From Agromyces albus (GTDB lineage: Bacteria > Actinomycetota > Actinomycetes > Actinomycetales > Microbacteriaceae): a stretch of 64,000 bases of DNA. A program made the position numbers and the translations under genes. Below are positions 40,372-48,259 of the stretch, in pieces; position 1 is the first letter of the stretch, and every line of letters begins with the position of its first letter. The notes beneath the pieces were generated by a model, which saw nothing but the letters and a program-made list of their open reading frames with translations, searched no databases and was not told the DNA's origin. Location of the stretch: the NCBI RefSeq assembly GCF_004134825.1, contig NZ_SDPN01000020.1, positions 1 to 64,000 of the forward strand, written 5' to 3'.

Positions 40372-42359
40372 GCGAACAAGTCGTCCCTCGTGGTCACCTG
40401 TCGGCGATCGTCGATGGCGAGGAGGATGAGCGAGACCGCTTCGGGGATCGGCACGCCATTCTCCTGGCTGCCGTCGCGGAATCGGAAGCTGACCGTCTCA
40501 CCCGCGCGATCGTTCTCGCCCGCGATGAGCTGGAACGGAATCTTCTGCGTGGTGTGCGTGCGGATCTTCTTCTGCATGCGATCGTCGCTCGTGTCGAGTT
40601 CCGCTCGCACGCCGGCGCGTTTCAGCTGCTCGATGATGTCGCCGAGGTAGTCGGCGTACTCGTCGGCGACGGGAATGCCGACGACCTGCACCGGAGCGAG
40701 CCAGACCGGGAATGCTCCGGCGTAGTGCTCGAGAAGGATGGCGAAGAACCGCTCGATCGAGCCGAACAGTGCCCGGTGGATCATGATGGGGCGTTTGCGC
40801 TGACCGTCGCGATCGGTGAACTCGAGTTCGAAGCGCTCGGGCAGGTTGGGATCGACCTGCACGGTCGAGAGCTGCCAGGTGCGGCCGATCGCGTCACGTG
40901 TCTTCAGGTCGATCTTCGGTCCGTAGAACGCCGCCTCGCCGGGCATCTCGGTGAGCTTTAGCCCACTCGCTCGGGCGACGTTGCGGAGCGCGTTCGTGGA
41001 GTATTCCCAGAACTCCTCGGAGCCGATCCACTTGTCTTTCTGGTCATCGCGCATCGAGAGCTCGAGTTCGAAATCGTCGAGGCCGAAGTCGCGCAGCATC
41101 GAGATGACGAATGCGATGACCTTGGTGGCTTCCTCCTCGAGCTGATCCGGGGTGACGAAGAGGTGCGAGTCGTCTTGCGTGAAGCCGCGCACCCGGGTGA
41201 GTCCGTGCAGCGCGCCGGAGAGCTCGTTCCGGTACACGGTGCCGTTCTCAGCGAGCCGCATCGGCAGGTCGCGGTAGCTGCGGCCGCGCTCCTTGTAGAT
41301 GAGGATGTGCATCGGGCAGTTCATGGGCTTCAGGTAGTAGTCCTGGCCCTGCTTCGTGACGTTGCCGTCGGCGTCGCGTTCCTCATCCATGCGGATGGGA
41401 GGGAACATGCCCTCCTTGTAGGTGATGAGGTGGTTCGACTGGAGGAAGAGATCCTCCTTCGAGATGTGCGGCGTGTAGACGTACGTGTAGCCGTCGGCGA
41501 TGTGACGACGCCGCGCGTGCTGCTCCATCTCCATGCGCACGATGCCGCCGCGCGGGTGCCACACCGAGAGCCCGGAGCCGATCTCCTCGGGGAAGCTGAA
41601 CAGGTCGAGTTCGCGCCCGAGCTTGCGGTGGTCGCGCTTCGCCGCCTCCTCGAGCCGGTGCTGGTAGGCGCGCAGCTCGTCTTTCGTCGGCCACGCGGTG
41701 CCGTAGATGCGCTGCAGCTGCGGGTTCTTCTCGGACCCGCGCCAGTAGGCGGCGGCGATGCGAGTGAGCGACCAGCCATTGCCGATCATGCGGGTGTTCG
41801 GCAGGTGCGGGCCGCGGCAGAGGTCTTTCCAGACGGTCTCGCCGCTCTTCGGGTCGACGTTGTCGTAGATCGTGAGTTCGCCCGCGCCGACCTCGACCGA
41901 CTCGTGGTCGTCGCCGCTCGACTCGCCGTGTCCGGCTGCGCCCTTCAGCCCGATGAGCTCGAGCTTGTAGGGCTCGCTCGCGAGTTCCTCGCGCGCCGCG
42001 TCATCCGTCACGACCCTGCGCATGAAGCGCTGGCCGGCACGGATGATTCGGGCCATCTCCTTGTCGAGCGCCTTCAGGTCTTCGGGCGTGAACGCCTCGG
42101 TGACGTCGAAGTCGTAGTAGAAGCCGTCGGTGACGGGCGGGCCGATGCCGAGCTTCGCGTCGGGATTGACCGCCTGCACGGCTTGCGCCAGAACGTGGGC
42201 AGTGGAGTGGCGGAGGATGTCGAGGCCGTCGGGCGAGTCGATCGTCACGGGCTCTACGACATCGGTCTCGGTCACCGTCGTCGCGAGGTCCTTGAGCTCG
42301 CCGTTGACGCGCATCGCGACAACGGATCGATCGGTGAAGAGCTCGAAGCCGTCGGCCAC
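40368..42359 (-). CDS. thrS: Threonine--tRNA ligase
   Basis: Charges tRNA-Thr with editing of serine. The 663-residue protein has a short TGS-like N-terminus, the SAD/editing domain ([20 protein letters not shown] with HxxxH near residue 52), the class II core with the zinc cysteine in [29 protein letters not shown], and the motif 3 arginine in [20 protein letters not shown]. It ends with an anticodon-binding domain ([18 protein letters not shown]-like). It starts at GTG. A TACAGT -10-like box lies 38 nt upstream (42397-42402). No T-box leader is seen. Confidence 0.97.
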   Translation of the reverse strand: MADGFELFTDRSVVAMRVNGELKDLATTVTETDVVEPVTIDSPDGLDILRHSTAHVLAQAVQAVNPDAKLGIGPPVTDGFYYDFDVTEAFTPEDLKALDKEMARIIRAGQRFMRRVVTDDAAREELASEPYKLELIGLKGAAGHGESSGDDHESVEVGAGELTIYDNVDPKSGETVWKDLCRGPHLPNTRMIGNGWSLTRIAAAYWRGSEKNPQLQRIYGTAWPTKDELRAYQHRLEEAAKRDHRKLGRELDLFSFPEEIGSGLSVWHPRGGIVRMEMEQHARRRHIADGYTYVYTPHISKEDLFLQSNHLITYKEGMFPPIRMDEERDADGNVTKQGQDYYLKPMNCPMHILIYKERGRSYRDLPMRLAENGTVYRNELSGALHGLTRVRGFTQDDSHLFVTPDQLEEEATKVIAFVISMLRDFGLDDFELELSMRDDQKDKWIGSEEFWEYSTNALRNVARASGLKLTEMPGEAAFYGPKIDLKTRDAIGRTWQLSTVQVDPNLPERFELEFTDRDGQRKRPIMIHRALFGSIERFFAILLEHYAGAFPVWLAPVQVVGIPVADEYADYLGDIIEQLKRAGVRAELDTSDDRMQKKIRTHTTQKIPFQLIAGENDRAGETVSFRFRDGSQENGVPIPEAVSLILLAIDDRRQVTTRDDLFA

Positions 42360-42500
42360 TGTGTACCACTCCCTGTGAGTCGAAACGAACCCTTCAACTG
42401 TAGTGCGGCGCCGCCGTGGCCCCTGCCTGGTACAGCACCCGCATCAGCCACCCGTCGTTGGTGCTCGAGATCGCGTCGTGATGTCACGGAGGAACAAGAA

Positions 42501-42525
42501 AAGCCCCGGCATAGAGCCGGGGCTT
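42501..42525 (-). terminator. Terminator of the tRNA-Gly-Cys-Val unit
   Basis: A perfect 10-bp stem (arms 42501-42510 and 42516-42525) with a UCUAU-type loop, followed on the minus strand by a U-rich run (UUUUCUUGUU), begins 3 nt after the encoded CCA of tRNA-Val. Confidence 0.9.
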
Positions 42526-42527
42526 CG

Positions 42528-42602
42528 TGGTGGGCGATACTGGGATCGAACCAGTGACCTCTTCCGTGTCAGGGAAGCGCGCTACCGCTGCGCCAATCGC
42601 CC
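42528..42602 (-). tRNA. tRNA-Val (anticodon GAC)
   Basis: A 75-nt cloverleaf on the minus strand with acceptor GGGCGAT/ATCGCCC, anticodon loop CTGACAC (GAC), the T-loop TTCGATC and an encoded 3' CCA. It reads GUC and GUU codons. It is nearly identical to the second tRNA-Val at 43056, differing at the anticodon, the D-loop and the T-stem. Confidence 0.95.
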
Positions 42603-42625
42603 AAGTCGAGAACGGGTTCTCAGCT

Positions 42626-42699
42626 TGGAGGTGGATACGGGATTCGAACCCGTGTATACGGCTTTGCAGGCCGCTGCCTCGCCTCTCGGCCAATCCACC
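42626..42699 (-). tRNA. tRNA-Cys (anticodon GCA)
   Basis: A 74-nt cloverleaf with acceptor GGTGGAT/ATCCACC, anticodon loop CTGCAAA (GCA), T-loop TTCGAAT and an encoded CCA. It is the middle gene of the minus-strand tRNA cluster. Confidence 0.95.
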
Positions 42700-42726
42700 G
42701 TGTATGGGTTCACCACCAAAAGAACA

Positions 42727-42749
42727 GGAATCGGGCTTTCGCCCGATCC
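42727..42749 (-). terminator. Hairpin after tRNA-Gly
   Basis: A stem of about 8 bp closed by GAAA (minus strand GATCGGGC/GCCCGATT), followed by UUCCUGUUCUUUU. It may terminate or act as a processing signal between tRNA-Gly and tRNA-Cys. Confidence 0.6.
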
Positions 42750-42756
42750 TGATCAG

Positions 42757-42828
42757 AGCGGATGACGAGATTCGAACTCGCGACCCTCACCTTGGCAAGG
42801 TGATGCGCTACCACTGCGCCACATCCGC
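42757..42828 (-). tRNA. tRNA-Gly (anticodon GCC)
   Basis: A 72-nt cloverleaf with acceptor GCGGATG/CATCCGC, anticodon loop TTGCCAA (GCC) and T-loop TTCGAAT. The discriminator is U and CCA is not encoded. It is the first gene after the promoter at 42856-42885. Confidence 0.95.
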
Positions 42829-42855
42829 ATTGCCCGCATTACTGCGTGCAGAGAG

Positions 42856-42885
42856 ACTCTAACGGATTCCCCGATCGATTCACAA
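42856..42885 (-). promoter_or_regulatory. Promoter of the tRNA-Gly-Cys-Val cluster
   Basis: Minus strand: -35 TTGTGA (42880-42885), 18-nt spacer, -10 TAGAGT (42856-42861). Transcription would start near 42849, about 20 nt before the mature tRNA-Gly. Confidence 0.6.
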
Positions 42886-43009
42886 ACCGAGGCGGCCGTG
42901 TGGCCGGTTCCGCCCGGTCAGTCGCGGATTCGGGGCCCGTTTCCCGGGCGTGTCGATGGCCACGCGTCCCGCGGTCACGCCCGATGTGCATTCGGCCTGT
43001 CGCGTCGGC

Positions 43010-43015
43010 TAGTAT
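43010..43015 (+). promoter_or_regulatory. Putative -10 element of tRNA-Val (CAC)
   Basis: TAGTAT on the plus strand, 40 nt upstream of the mature tRNA. The -35 region is poorly defined. The divergent intergenic stretch 42886-43009 shows nothing else. Confidence 0.4.
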
Positions 43016-43055
43016 CGAATCCGCGGTCATGACGAGTTCTGAAACCGCAGCATTT

Positions 43056-43128
43056 GGGCGATTGGCGCAGCTGGTAGCGCGCTTCCTTCACACGGAAGAG
43101 GTCGTCGGTTCGAGCCCGGCATCGCCCA
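43056..43128 (+). tRNA. tRNA-Val (anticodon CAC)
   Basis: A 73-nt cloverleaf on the plus strand with acceptor GGGCGAT/ATCGCCC, anticodon loop TTCACAC (CAC) and T-loop TTCGAGC. The discriminator is A and CCA is not encoded. It reads GUG and is a close paralogue of the tRNA-Val (GAC) on the opposite strand. Confidence 0.95.
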
Positions 43129-43132
43129 CGTA

Positions 43133-43154
43133 CGCCCCCACTCCGCTGGGGGCG
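43133..43154 (+). terminator. Terminator of tRNA-Val (CAC)
   Basis: An 8-bp GC stem (CGCCCCCA/TGGGGGCG) with a CUCCGC loop followed by TTCTTCAGTTT, five bases after the tRNA. Confidence 0.85.
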
Positions 43155-43256
43155 TTCTTCAGTTTCTCCCCCATCTCCGGCCCGCTCCGCCCGTTGTGGC
43201 ATCTCCTCCGGGCGTCTAGCGTGACGCAGAGGATCGCATCGACGCGAGGAGGCACC

Positions 43257-43616
43257 ATGGCCGGCGAAGTGTCGTTCATCGAATTCGGGGCGACGGATGC
43301 CATGACGGCCCGATCGTTCTACGGGAAGCTCTTCGGGTGGTCGTTCGAACCCGGCCCGGGCGGCGACGGCTATGTCATCAGCGGAGTCGGTGTACCGGCG
43401 GGCGTCCACGGCGGCGACGCAGGAGCCTCACCGTACGTCTTCTTCCGTGTGGACGACCTCGAGGCCGCGGTCGCGGCGGTCGAACGCCTGGGCGGCACGG
43501 CGGAGCCGATCGCTGATGCCGGCGACGAGGAATCCGTCGCGATCTACGGCGAGTTCCGGCTCTGCCGCGACGATCAGGGATCGCCGTTCGGACTGCATCG
43601 CCCGCCGCGACACTGA
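43257..43616 (+). CDS. VOC (glyoxalase-like) family protein
   Basis: A 119-residue single-domain vicinal-oxygen-chelate protein. VSFIEFGATDAMTARSFYGK and LFGWSF form the first half and PYVFFRVDDLEAAVAAVERL the second; the tail DDQGSPFGLHRP is typical of the antibiotic-resistance/glyoxalase-like subgroup with unknown substrate. The ATG has an excellent Shine-Dalgarno (GAGGAGG, 43246-43252). The frame extends upstream through the tRNA but that part is not coding. It is monocistronic. Confidence 0.88.
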   Translation: MAGEVSFIEFGATDAMTARSFYGKLFGWSFEPGPGGDGYVISGVGVPAGVHGGDAGASPYVFFRVDDLEAAVAAVERLGGTAEPIADAGDEESVAIYGEFRLCRDDQGSPFGLHRPPRH

Positions 43617-43641
43617 CGGCTCGCGGAGGTGGACGACGGCG

Positions 43642-44193
43642 TCAGGTCCAGCCGTAGCGGCGGCGCAGCACGTCGGCCAGGAGCCGAAAGCGATCGGCAT
43701 CGAGCGAGGCCGCCTCACGGCGCATTCCGTCGGTGTGCACACGGAAGACTCGGTCGATGCGGGCCCAGCTCGGCCGCCCCTCGAGATCCCACGCGCCGTC
43801 GCCGAGCGAGACGAAGTCGGGGTCGCCGTCGTGCGGCTTGCTCGTGAGCTGCACGGCGAGGAATCCCCCGCCTGGAGTCGCCGCCGCTGAGACGATCACA
43901 ACCGGGCGGTCCTTGCCGCGGCCGTCGCGCTCCTCGAACGGCACCCACGTCCAGACGATCTCACCGGGATCGGGATCGCCGTCGCGAGTCGGTGCGTAGG
44001 CGAGCCGTACTCCGCGGAGTCGGCGCGGGTCGATCTCGACCGTGGCGAACGCGCCCGACTGCCCCGGAGAGCGCTCGTCGATCGCGACGGACGAGGGGCT
44101 CGTGACATCCGTCGAACCCTGCTGCCGACCGCCTCGGGACAACGAGCTGATGACACGCCCGAGGGCGGTGAGGAAGCGGCTGGTGTTCGACAC
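43642..44193 (-). CDS. PemK/MazF-like family protein
   Basis: A 183-residue protein with a PemK/MazF-like core in the C-terminal two thirds: GEIVWTWVPFEERDGRGKDR then PVVIVSAAATPGGGFLAVQL, TSKPHDGDPDFVSLGDGAWD and a helical end. A long unconserved N-terminus precedes it. Relatives are often annotated as type II toxins, but no small antitoxin gene lies beside it, so the toxin role is doubtful. The GTG at 44191-44193 falls inside the loop of a perfect 29-bp hairpin, so the start may be wrong; a later GTG (in VTSPSS) is an alternative. Confidence 0.65.
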   Translation of the reverse strand: MSNTSRFLTALGRVISSLSRGGRQQGSTDVTSPSSVAIDERSPGQSGAFATVEIDPRRLRGVRLAYAPTRDGDPDPGEIVWTWVPFEERDGRGKDRPVVIVSAAATPGGGFLAVQLTSKPHDGDPDFVSLGDGAWDLEGRPSWARIDRVFRVHTDGMRREAASLDADRFRLLADVLRRRYGWT

Positions 44194-44228
44194 ACCCGCA
44201 CACCAGCCGCTTCCTCACCGCCCTCGGG
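44158..44228. repeat. Perfect 29-bp inverted repeat around the PemK-like start
   Basis: Arms 44158-44186 and 44200-44228 are exact inverse complements with a 13-nt loop holding the annotated GTG start. One arm is coding (SNTSRFLTALGRV) and the other is the intergenic region after amt. Right next to it, 44227-44242 is a 16-bp perfect palindrome (GGTCCCCCGGGGGACC). The structure may be the amt terminator, or may block translation of the downstream gene. No U-tract is seen. Confidence 0.9.
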
Positions 44229-44252
44229 TCCCCCGGGGGACCAAGCGGTCGA

Positions 44253-45515
44253 TCAGACGGTCTCGAGCTTGTAGCCCTCTTCGCCGTGCACGACCGTGTC
44301 GATGCCGGCGATCTCGTCCTCGTTCTTCACGCGGAACCCGATCGTCTTCTGGATGACGAACCCGATGACCAAGGCGAGCACGAACGAGTAGATCATGACC
44401 GAGAAGGCCGCGATCGCCTGCACGAGCAGCTGCGTGAGGTTGCCGCTGTAGATGAGACCGGTGCCGTTCGCGAAGAAGCCCAGGTAGAGCGTGCCGATGA
44501 GGCCGCCGACGAGGTGGATGCCGACCACGTCGAGCGAGTCGTCGAAGCCGAGCTTGAACTTCAGGTCGACCGCGAGGGCACATACGGCTCCAGCGACGAT
44601 ACCGAGCACGATCGCCCAGAACGGCGTCAGGAACGCACACGCCGGCGTGATGGCGACGAGACCCGCGACGGCGCCAGATGCGGCTCCGACGGAGGTCGGC
44701 TTGCCATCCCTGATCTTCTCCACGACGAGCCAGGCGAGCAGAGCCGCAGCCGGTGCCGCCAGCGTGTTGATCCACGCGAGCGCGGCGGCGCCGTCAGCGG
44801 CGAGCTCGGAGCCCGCATTGAAGCCGAACCAGCCGAACCAGAGGAGGCCGGCGCCGAGGAGCACGAAGGGCGGGTTGTGGGGAACGTGTGCACCCTTCGA
44901 GAAGCCGACACGCTTGCCGAGCACGAGGGCCAGGGCGAGTGCAGCAGCACCGGCGTTGATGTGCACCGCGGTACCACCGGCGAAGTCGAGCGCACCGACA
45001 CCGAAGAACTCCTGCATCCCGTAGGTGATCCAGCCTCCGTAGGCGAAGCTGCCGTCATCTGCAAGGCCGAAGTTGAACACCCAGCTCGCGACGGGGAAGT
45101 AGACGAGCGTCGCCCACACTCCCGCGAAGATCATCCAGGCGCCGAACTTGGCACGGTCGGCGATCGCACCCGAGATGAGCGCGACCGTGATGATCGCGAA
45201 GGTCGCCTGGAACGCCACGAACGCGAGCGGCGGGTAGGCAGCGTCTTCGGGAGTTTCCAGAAGGCTGGTCAGACCGAGCGCCGACCAGTCGATGGACCAG
45301 GGCGCAACGAGGCCCTCCGCGCCCGGGAACGCGATCGCGTAGCCGTACAGCACCCAGAGGACTCCGATGAGGCCGATGGCGCCGAAGCTCATCATCATCA
45401 TGCTGATGACGCTCTTGGCCTTGACGAGTCCGCCGTAGAAGAACGCGAGCCCGGGAGTCATGAGCAGCACCAATGCCGCCATGATCAGTAGGAACGCTGT
45501 GTTGCCTTGATCCAT
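44253..45515 (-). CDS. amt: Ammonium transporter
   Basis: Trimeric ammonium channel, 420 residues with about eleven membrane helices. Family motifs: FYGGLVKAKSVISMMMMSFG near residue 27, DFAGGTAVHINAGAAALALA with the first pore histidine near residue 180, VVGIHLVGGLIGTLYLGFFA with the second histidine near residue 335, and the conserved C-terminal regulatory tail (GFRVKNEDEIAGIDTVVHGE). No glnK or glnD gene follows, unlike many actinobacterial amtB operons. A GlnR-like operator lies upstream. Confidence 0.97.
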   Translation of the reverse strand: MDQGNTAFLLIMAALVLLMTPGLAFFYGGLVKAKSVISMMMMSFGAIGLIGVLWVLYGYAIAFPGAEGLVAPWSIDWSALGLTSLLETPEDAAYPPLAFVAFQATFAIITVALISGAIADRAKFGAWMIFAGVWATLVYFPVASWVFNFGLADDGSFAYGGWITYGMQEFFGVGALDFAGGTAVHINAGAAALALALVLGKRVGFSKGAHVPHNPPFVLLGAGLLWFGWFGFNAGSELAADGAAALAWINTLAAPAAALLAWLVVEKIRDGKPTSVGAASGAVAGLVAITPACAFLTPFWAIVLGIVAGAVCALAVDLKFKLGFDDSLDVVGIHLVGGLIGTLYLGFFANGTGLIYSGNLTQLLVQAIAAFSVMIYSFVLALVIGFVIQKTIGFRVKNEDEIAGIDTVVHGEEGYKLETV

Positions 45516-45572
45516 CTCGAACCTCTCTCGGAAATCAGGGGGATCCTGTGGGCCCCAGTTTCACCAGCTGAG

Positions 45573-45610
45573 GTTTCCGATCGGATCGCGTTCCGTTTCC
45601 GAGCCGTTAC
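45573..45610 (-). promoter_or_regulatory. GlnR-type operator upstream of amt
   Basis: On the minus strand the sites GTAAC - 6 nt - GAAAC - 6 nt - CGATC - 6 nt - GAAAC follow the actinobacterial GlnR box (gTnAC-n6-GaAAC repeated twice) with exact 11-bp spacing; three of four half-sites match and the second a-site is degenerate. It ends 58 nt before the amt ATG, where nitrogen-limitation activation by GlnR is expected. Confidence 0.75.
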
Positions 45611-45677
45611 GTAAACGAGCGGTATGTAAACAGCATGTTTCGGATCGCGGGGCGTTCGATGTGAATCGAGCCGTGAT

Positions 45678-46730
45678 TCAGTCGTGCGGCGGTAGTTCGC
45701 CGGTCGTCAGCGCGATCATCCGCGACATCGCGCGCAGGTACTTCTTGCGGTAGCCGCCGGCCATCATCTCGCCGTCGAAGACCTCATCGAGGGGGATGCC
45801 GCTCGCGACGATGGGCACCTCGGCGTCGTAGACGCGGTCGATGAACGCGACGAGCCGCAGGGCGGCGTTCTGGTCGTTCAGTTCGTGCACGCCCTCGAGC
45901 GCGATGATCTCGACGCCGTCGATGAGCTTGATGTACTTCGCTGGATGCACCGTGGCGAGATGTGCGATGAGCTCGTCGAACCCGTCAAGCGACACGAGAT
46001 GCCCGCGTGACGCGAGGGCCTCGGCGGTGCGGGTGACGTCGGCCGTGTCGGGAAGGGCCTCCGCGTGCCCCTCGGTGTCGCGGCGCCGGTAGTCGAGGCC
46101 ATCGATGCGGTGCGTCTGGAAGTTCGCGGAGAGGGCATGGATCTCGCGCAGGAAGTCGGCTGCCGCGAAGCGACCCTCACCGAGCGCGTTCGGAGGCGTG
46201 TTCGACGTCGCCGCGACTCGCGTGCCGCCGGCCATGAGCTCGCCGAGGAACCTGGTCATGAGCATCGTGTCGCCCGGATCGTCGAGCTCGAACTCGTCGA
46301 TGCAGATGAGCCGCGCGCCCCTGAGCAGGTTCAGCGCGGCCGCGTAGCCGAGCGCGCCGACGAGCGCCGTGTACTCGATGAAGGTGCCGAAGTACTTGGG
46401 TCCTGGCGCGATGTGCCAGAGCGCGGCGAGCAGGTGGGTCTTGCCCACGCCGAATCCGCCGTCGAGGTAGACGCCGGGCAGCTCCGCCTTGGGCTTGCGG
46501 TTCCGCGAGAAGAACCCGCCGGGCCGCTGCGCGCGCCAGACGGCCGCGAACTCGCCGAGCCGATCGAGCGCCTCCTGCTGGGAGGGGAAGTCGGGGTCGG
46601 GCCGATAGGACTCGAACGACGCGTGCTCGAACTGCGGCGGCGGCACCAGCTCGGAGGCGATCTCGGCACCGGAGATCGACGGATTTCGCTCGATGAGGCG
46701 GATGAGGACGTTGGTCGATGCCGAGGTCAT
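45678..46730 (-). CDS. zapE: Cell division protein ZapE (AFG1-like ATPase)
   Basis: P-loop ATPase linked to Z-ring destabilisation in E. coli and to mitochondrial AFG1/Lace1. The 350-residue protein has Walker A GVYLDGGFGVGKTHLLAALW near residue 100, Walker B LICIDEFELDDPGDTML, an arginine-rich sensor block (GTRVAATSNTPPNALGEGRF) and the C-terminal TMLMTRFLGELMAGG-type core. I start at ATG 46730 (MTSASTNVLIRLIERNPSIS). It diverges from the rhodanese gene. Confidence 0.9.
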   Translation of the reverse strand: MTSASTNVLIRLIERNPSISGAEIASELVPPPQFEHASFESYRPDPDFPSQQEALDRLGEFAAVWRAQRPGGFFSRNRKPKAELPGVYLDGGFGVGKTHLLAALWHIAPGPKYFGTFIEYTALVGALGYAAALNLLRGARLICIDEFELDDPGDTMLMTRFLGELMAGGTRVAATSNTPPNALGEGRFAAADFLREIHALSANFQTHRIDGLDYRRRDTEGHAEALPDTADVTRTAEALASRGHLVSLDGFDELIAHLATVHPAKYIKLIDGVEIIALEGVHELNDQNAALRLVAFIDRVYDAEVPIVASGIPLDEVFDGEMMAGGYRKKYLRAMSRMIALTTGELPPHD

Positions 46731-46871
46731 GCTTGAGTGGCTCCCGTATTGCACCGGATGACGGGGGTACTGACTTCGACCGCCGCGCCGCGTAGATTCG
46801 AGGTGGACAGGTCAACAGCCTAGTCCGCTCCCCCGCACAGCCCGTCCGATCGGACGATCCCAGGAGGTCCC

Positions 46872-47771
46872 ATGTCCGCCGAGTTCGACTCCGCAGCGAA
46901 GTTCGCCGAGTACGCCCACCCGGAGCGTCTCGTCACCACCCAGTGGCTCGCCGAACACCTCGGTGAACCCGGCCTCGTCGTGGTCGAATCCGATGAAGAC
47001 GTGCTCCTCTACGAGACCGGGCACATCCCGGGTGCGGTGAAGATCGACTGGCACACCGACCTCAACGACCCCGTCGTCCGCGACTACGTCGACGACGAGC
47101 AGTTCGCCGCATTGCTCGGCTCGAAGGGCATCTCGCGAGACTCGACGGTCGTCATCTACGGCGACAAGAACAACTGGTGGGCCGCGTACGCTCTCTGGGT
47201 GTTCACGCTCTTCGGCCACGAAGACGTGCGCCTCCTCGACGGCGGTCGCGACCTGTGGATCGCCGAGGGCCGCGAGATCACGACCGACGTCCCCCAGGCG
47301 ACACCCGTCGAATACCCCGTCGTGAAGCGCGATGACTCCGCCATCCGCGCGTTCAAAGACGACGTGCTCGCGCACTTCGGCAATCCGCTCATCGACGTGC
47401 GCTCGCCCGAGGAGTACAACGGGGAGCGCACGACCGCTCCCGCCTACCCCGAAGAGAGCGCGCTGCGCGCCGGGCACATCCCCACCGCGGCATCCGTTCC
47501 GTGGGCTCGTGCCGCCGCCGGCGACGGCACGTTCAAGACGCGTGAAGAGCTCGATGCCATCTACCGCGACGAGGTCGGTCTCGCCGACGGCGACGACGTG
47601 ATCGCGTACTGCCGCATCGGCGAGCGCTCCAGCCACACGTGGTTCGTGCTCACCCACCTCCTCGGCTTCGAGAACGTGCGCAACTACGACGGATCGTGGA
47701 CCGAGTGGGGCAGCGCCGTGCGCGTGCCGATCGTCACGGGCGCCGAGCGCGGCGAGGTTCCGAGCCGCTGA
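46872..47771 (+). CDS. Two-domain thiosulfate/3-mercaptopyruvate sulfurtransferase
   Basis: Rhodanese, 299 residues with two tandem rhodanese folds. The N-terminal inactive-type domain ends around [15 protein letters not shown]; the C-terminal domain carries the active cysteine in [20 protein letters not shown] near residue 245. It transfers sulfane sulfur from thiosulfate or mercaptopyruvate. AGGAGG lies 4-5 nt before the ATG. The SufE-like gene follows 47 nt downstream, so the pair may pass sulfur to a common acceptor. Confidence 0.94.
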   Translation: MSAEFDSAAKFAEYAHPERLVTTQWLAEHLGEPGLVVVESDEDVLLYETGHIPGAVKIDWHTDLNDPVVRDYVDDEQFAALLGSKGISRDSTVVIYGDKNNWWAAYALWVFTLFGHEDVRLLDGGRDLWIAEGREITTDVPQATPVEYPVVKRDDSAIRAFKDDVLAHFGNPLIDVRSPEEYNGERTTAPAYPEESALRAGHIPTAASVPWARAAAGDGTFKTREELDAIYRDEVGLADGDDVIAYCRIGERSSHTWFVLTHLLGFENVRNYDGSWTEWGSAVRVPIVTGAERGEVPSR

Positions 47772-47818
47772 GCGGCGGCGCGGGCGGGGTCGCAGACTGG
47801 AGTGGGACAATAGAACCG

Positions 47819-48256
47819 ATGGATGCCACGACCCTGCCCGCCCGACTCGCCGAGACCCGCGAGGACTTCCTCGCGCTCGACGTGCGCGATCGCCTGCAGC
47901 TGCTGCTCGAGTTCTCGAACGAGCTGCCCGCCCTGCCGGCGCGATACGCCGACCACCCCGACCTGCTCGAGCGGGTCGAGGAGTGCCAGTCCCCGGTCTT
48001 CATCTTCCTCGAGGTCGATGAAGGCCGCGTGCACCTCTACGCGACCGCGCCGGCCGAATCGCCGACGACGCGCGGCTTCGCCTCGATCCTCGCGCAGGGC
48101 CTCGACGGTCTCACGGTCGACGAGGTGTTCGCGATCCCCGACGACTACCCGCAGTCGCTCGGACTCGGCGAGGCCGTCTCCCCACTGCGGGTCCGCGGCA
48201 TGACGGGGATGCTCGCCCGCACCAAGCGTCAGCTGCGTCAGCGCCTCGCGGGCTGA
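47819..48256 (+). CDS. SufE family sulfur acceptor
   Basis: A 145-residue SufE-like protein. The acceptor cysteine is C56 in RVEECQSPVFIFLEV, followed by GRVHLYATAPAESPTTRGFA and GLDGLTVDEVFAIPDDYPQS, the conserved substrate and oligomer surface. It receives persulfide sulfur, classically from SufS. No suf operon is near; the upstream rhodanese is the only sulfur donor in view. A GACAAT box ends 6-7 nt before the ATG, so the mRNA may be leaderless. Confidence 0.92.
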   Translation: MDATTLPARLAETREDFLALDVRDRLQLLLEFSNELPALPARYADHPDLLERVEECQSPVFIFLEVDEGRVHLYATAPAESPTTRGFASILAQGLDGLTVDEVFAIPDDYPQSLGLGEAVSPLRVRGMTGMLARTKRQLRQRLAG

Positions 48257-48259
48257 TCC

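Noticed and set aside
42360-42500. T-box or other riboswitch before thrS
   Set aside because: No T-box core or specifier-like structure could be found by eye, and the leader is short.
43642-44193. Type II toxin-antitoxin module at the PemK-like gene
   Set aside because: No small antitoxin frame with a Shine-Dalgarno lies upstream or downstream; amt and a VOC gene flank it.
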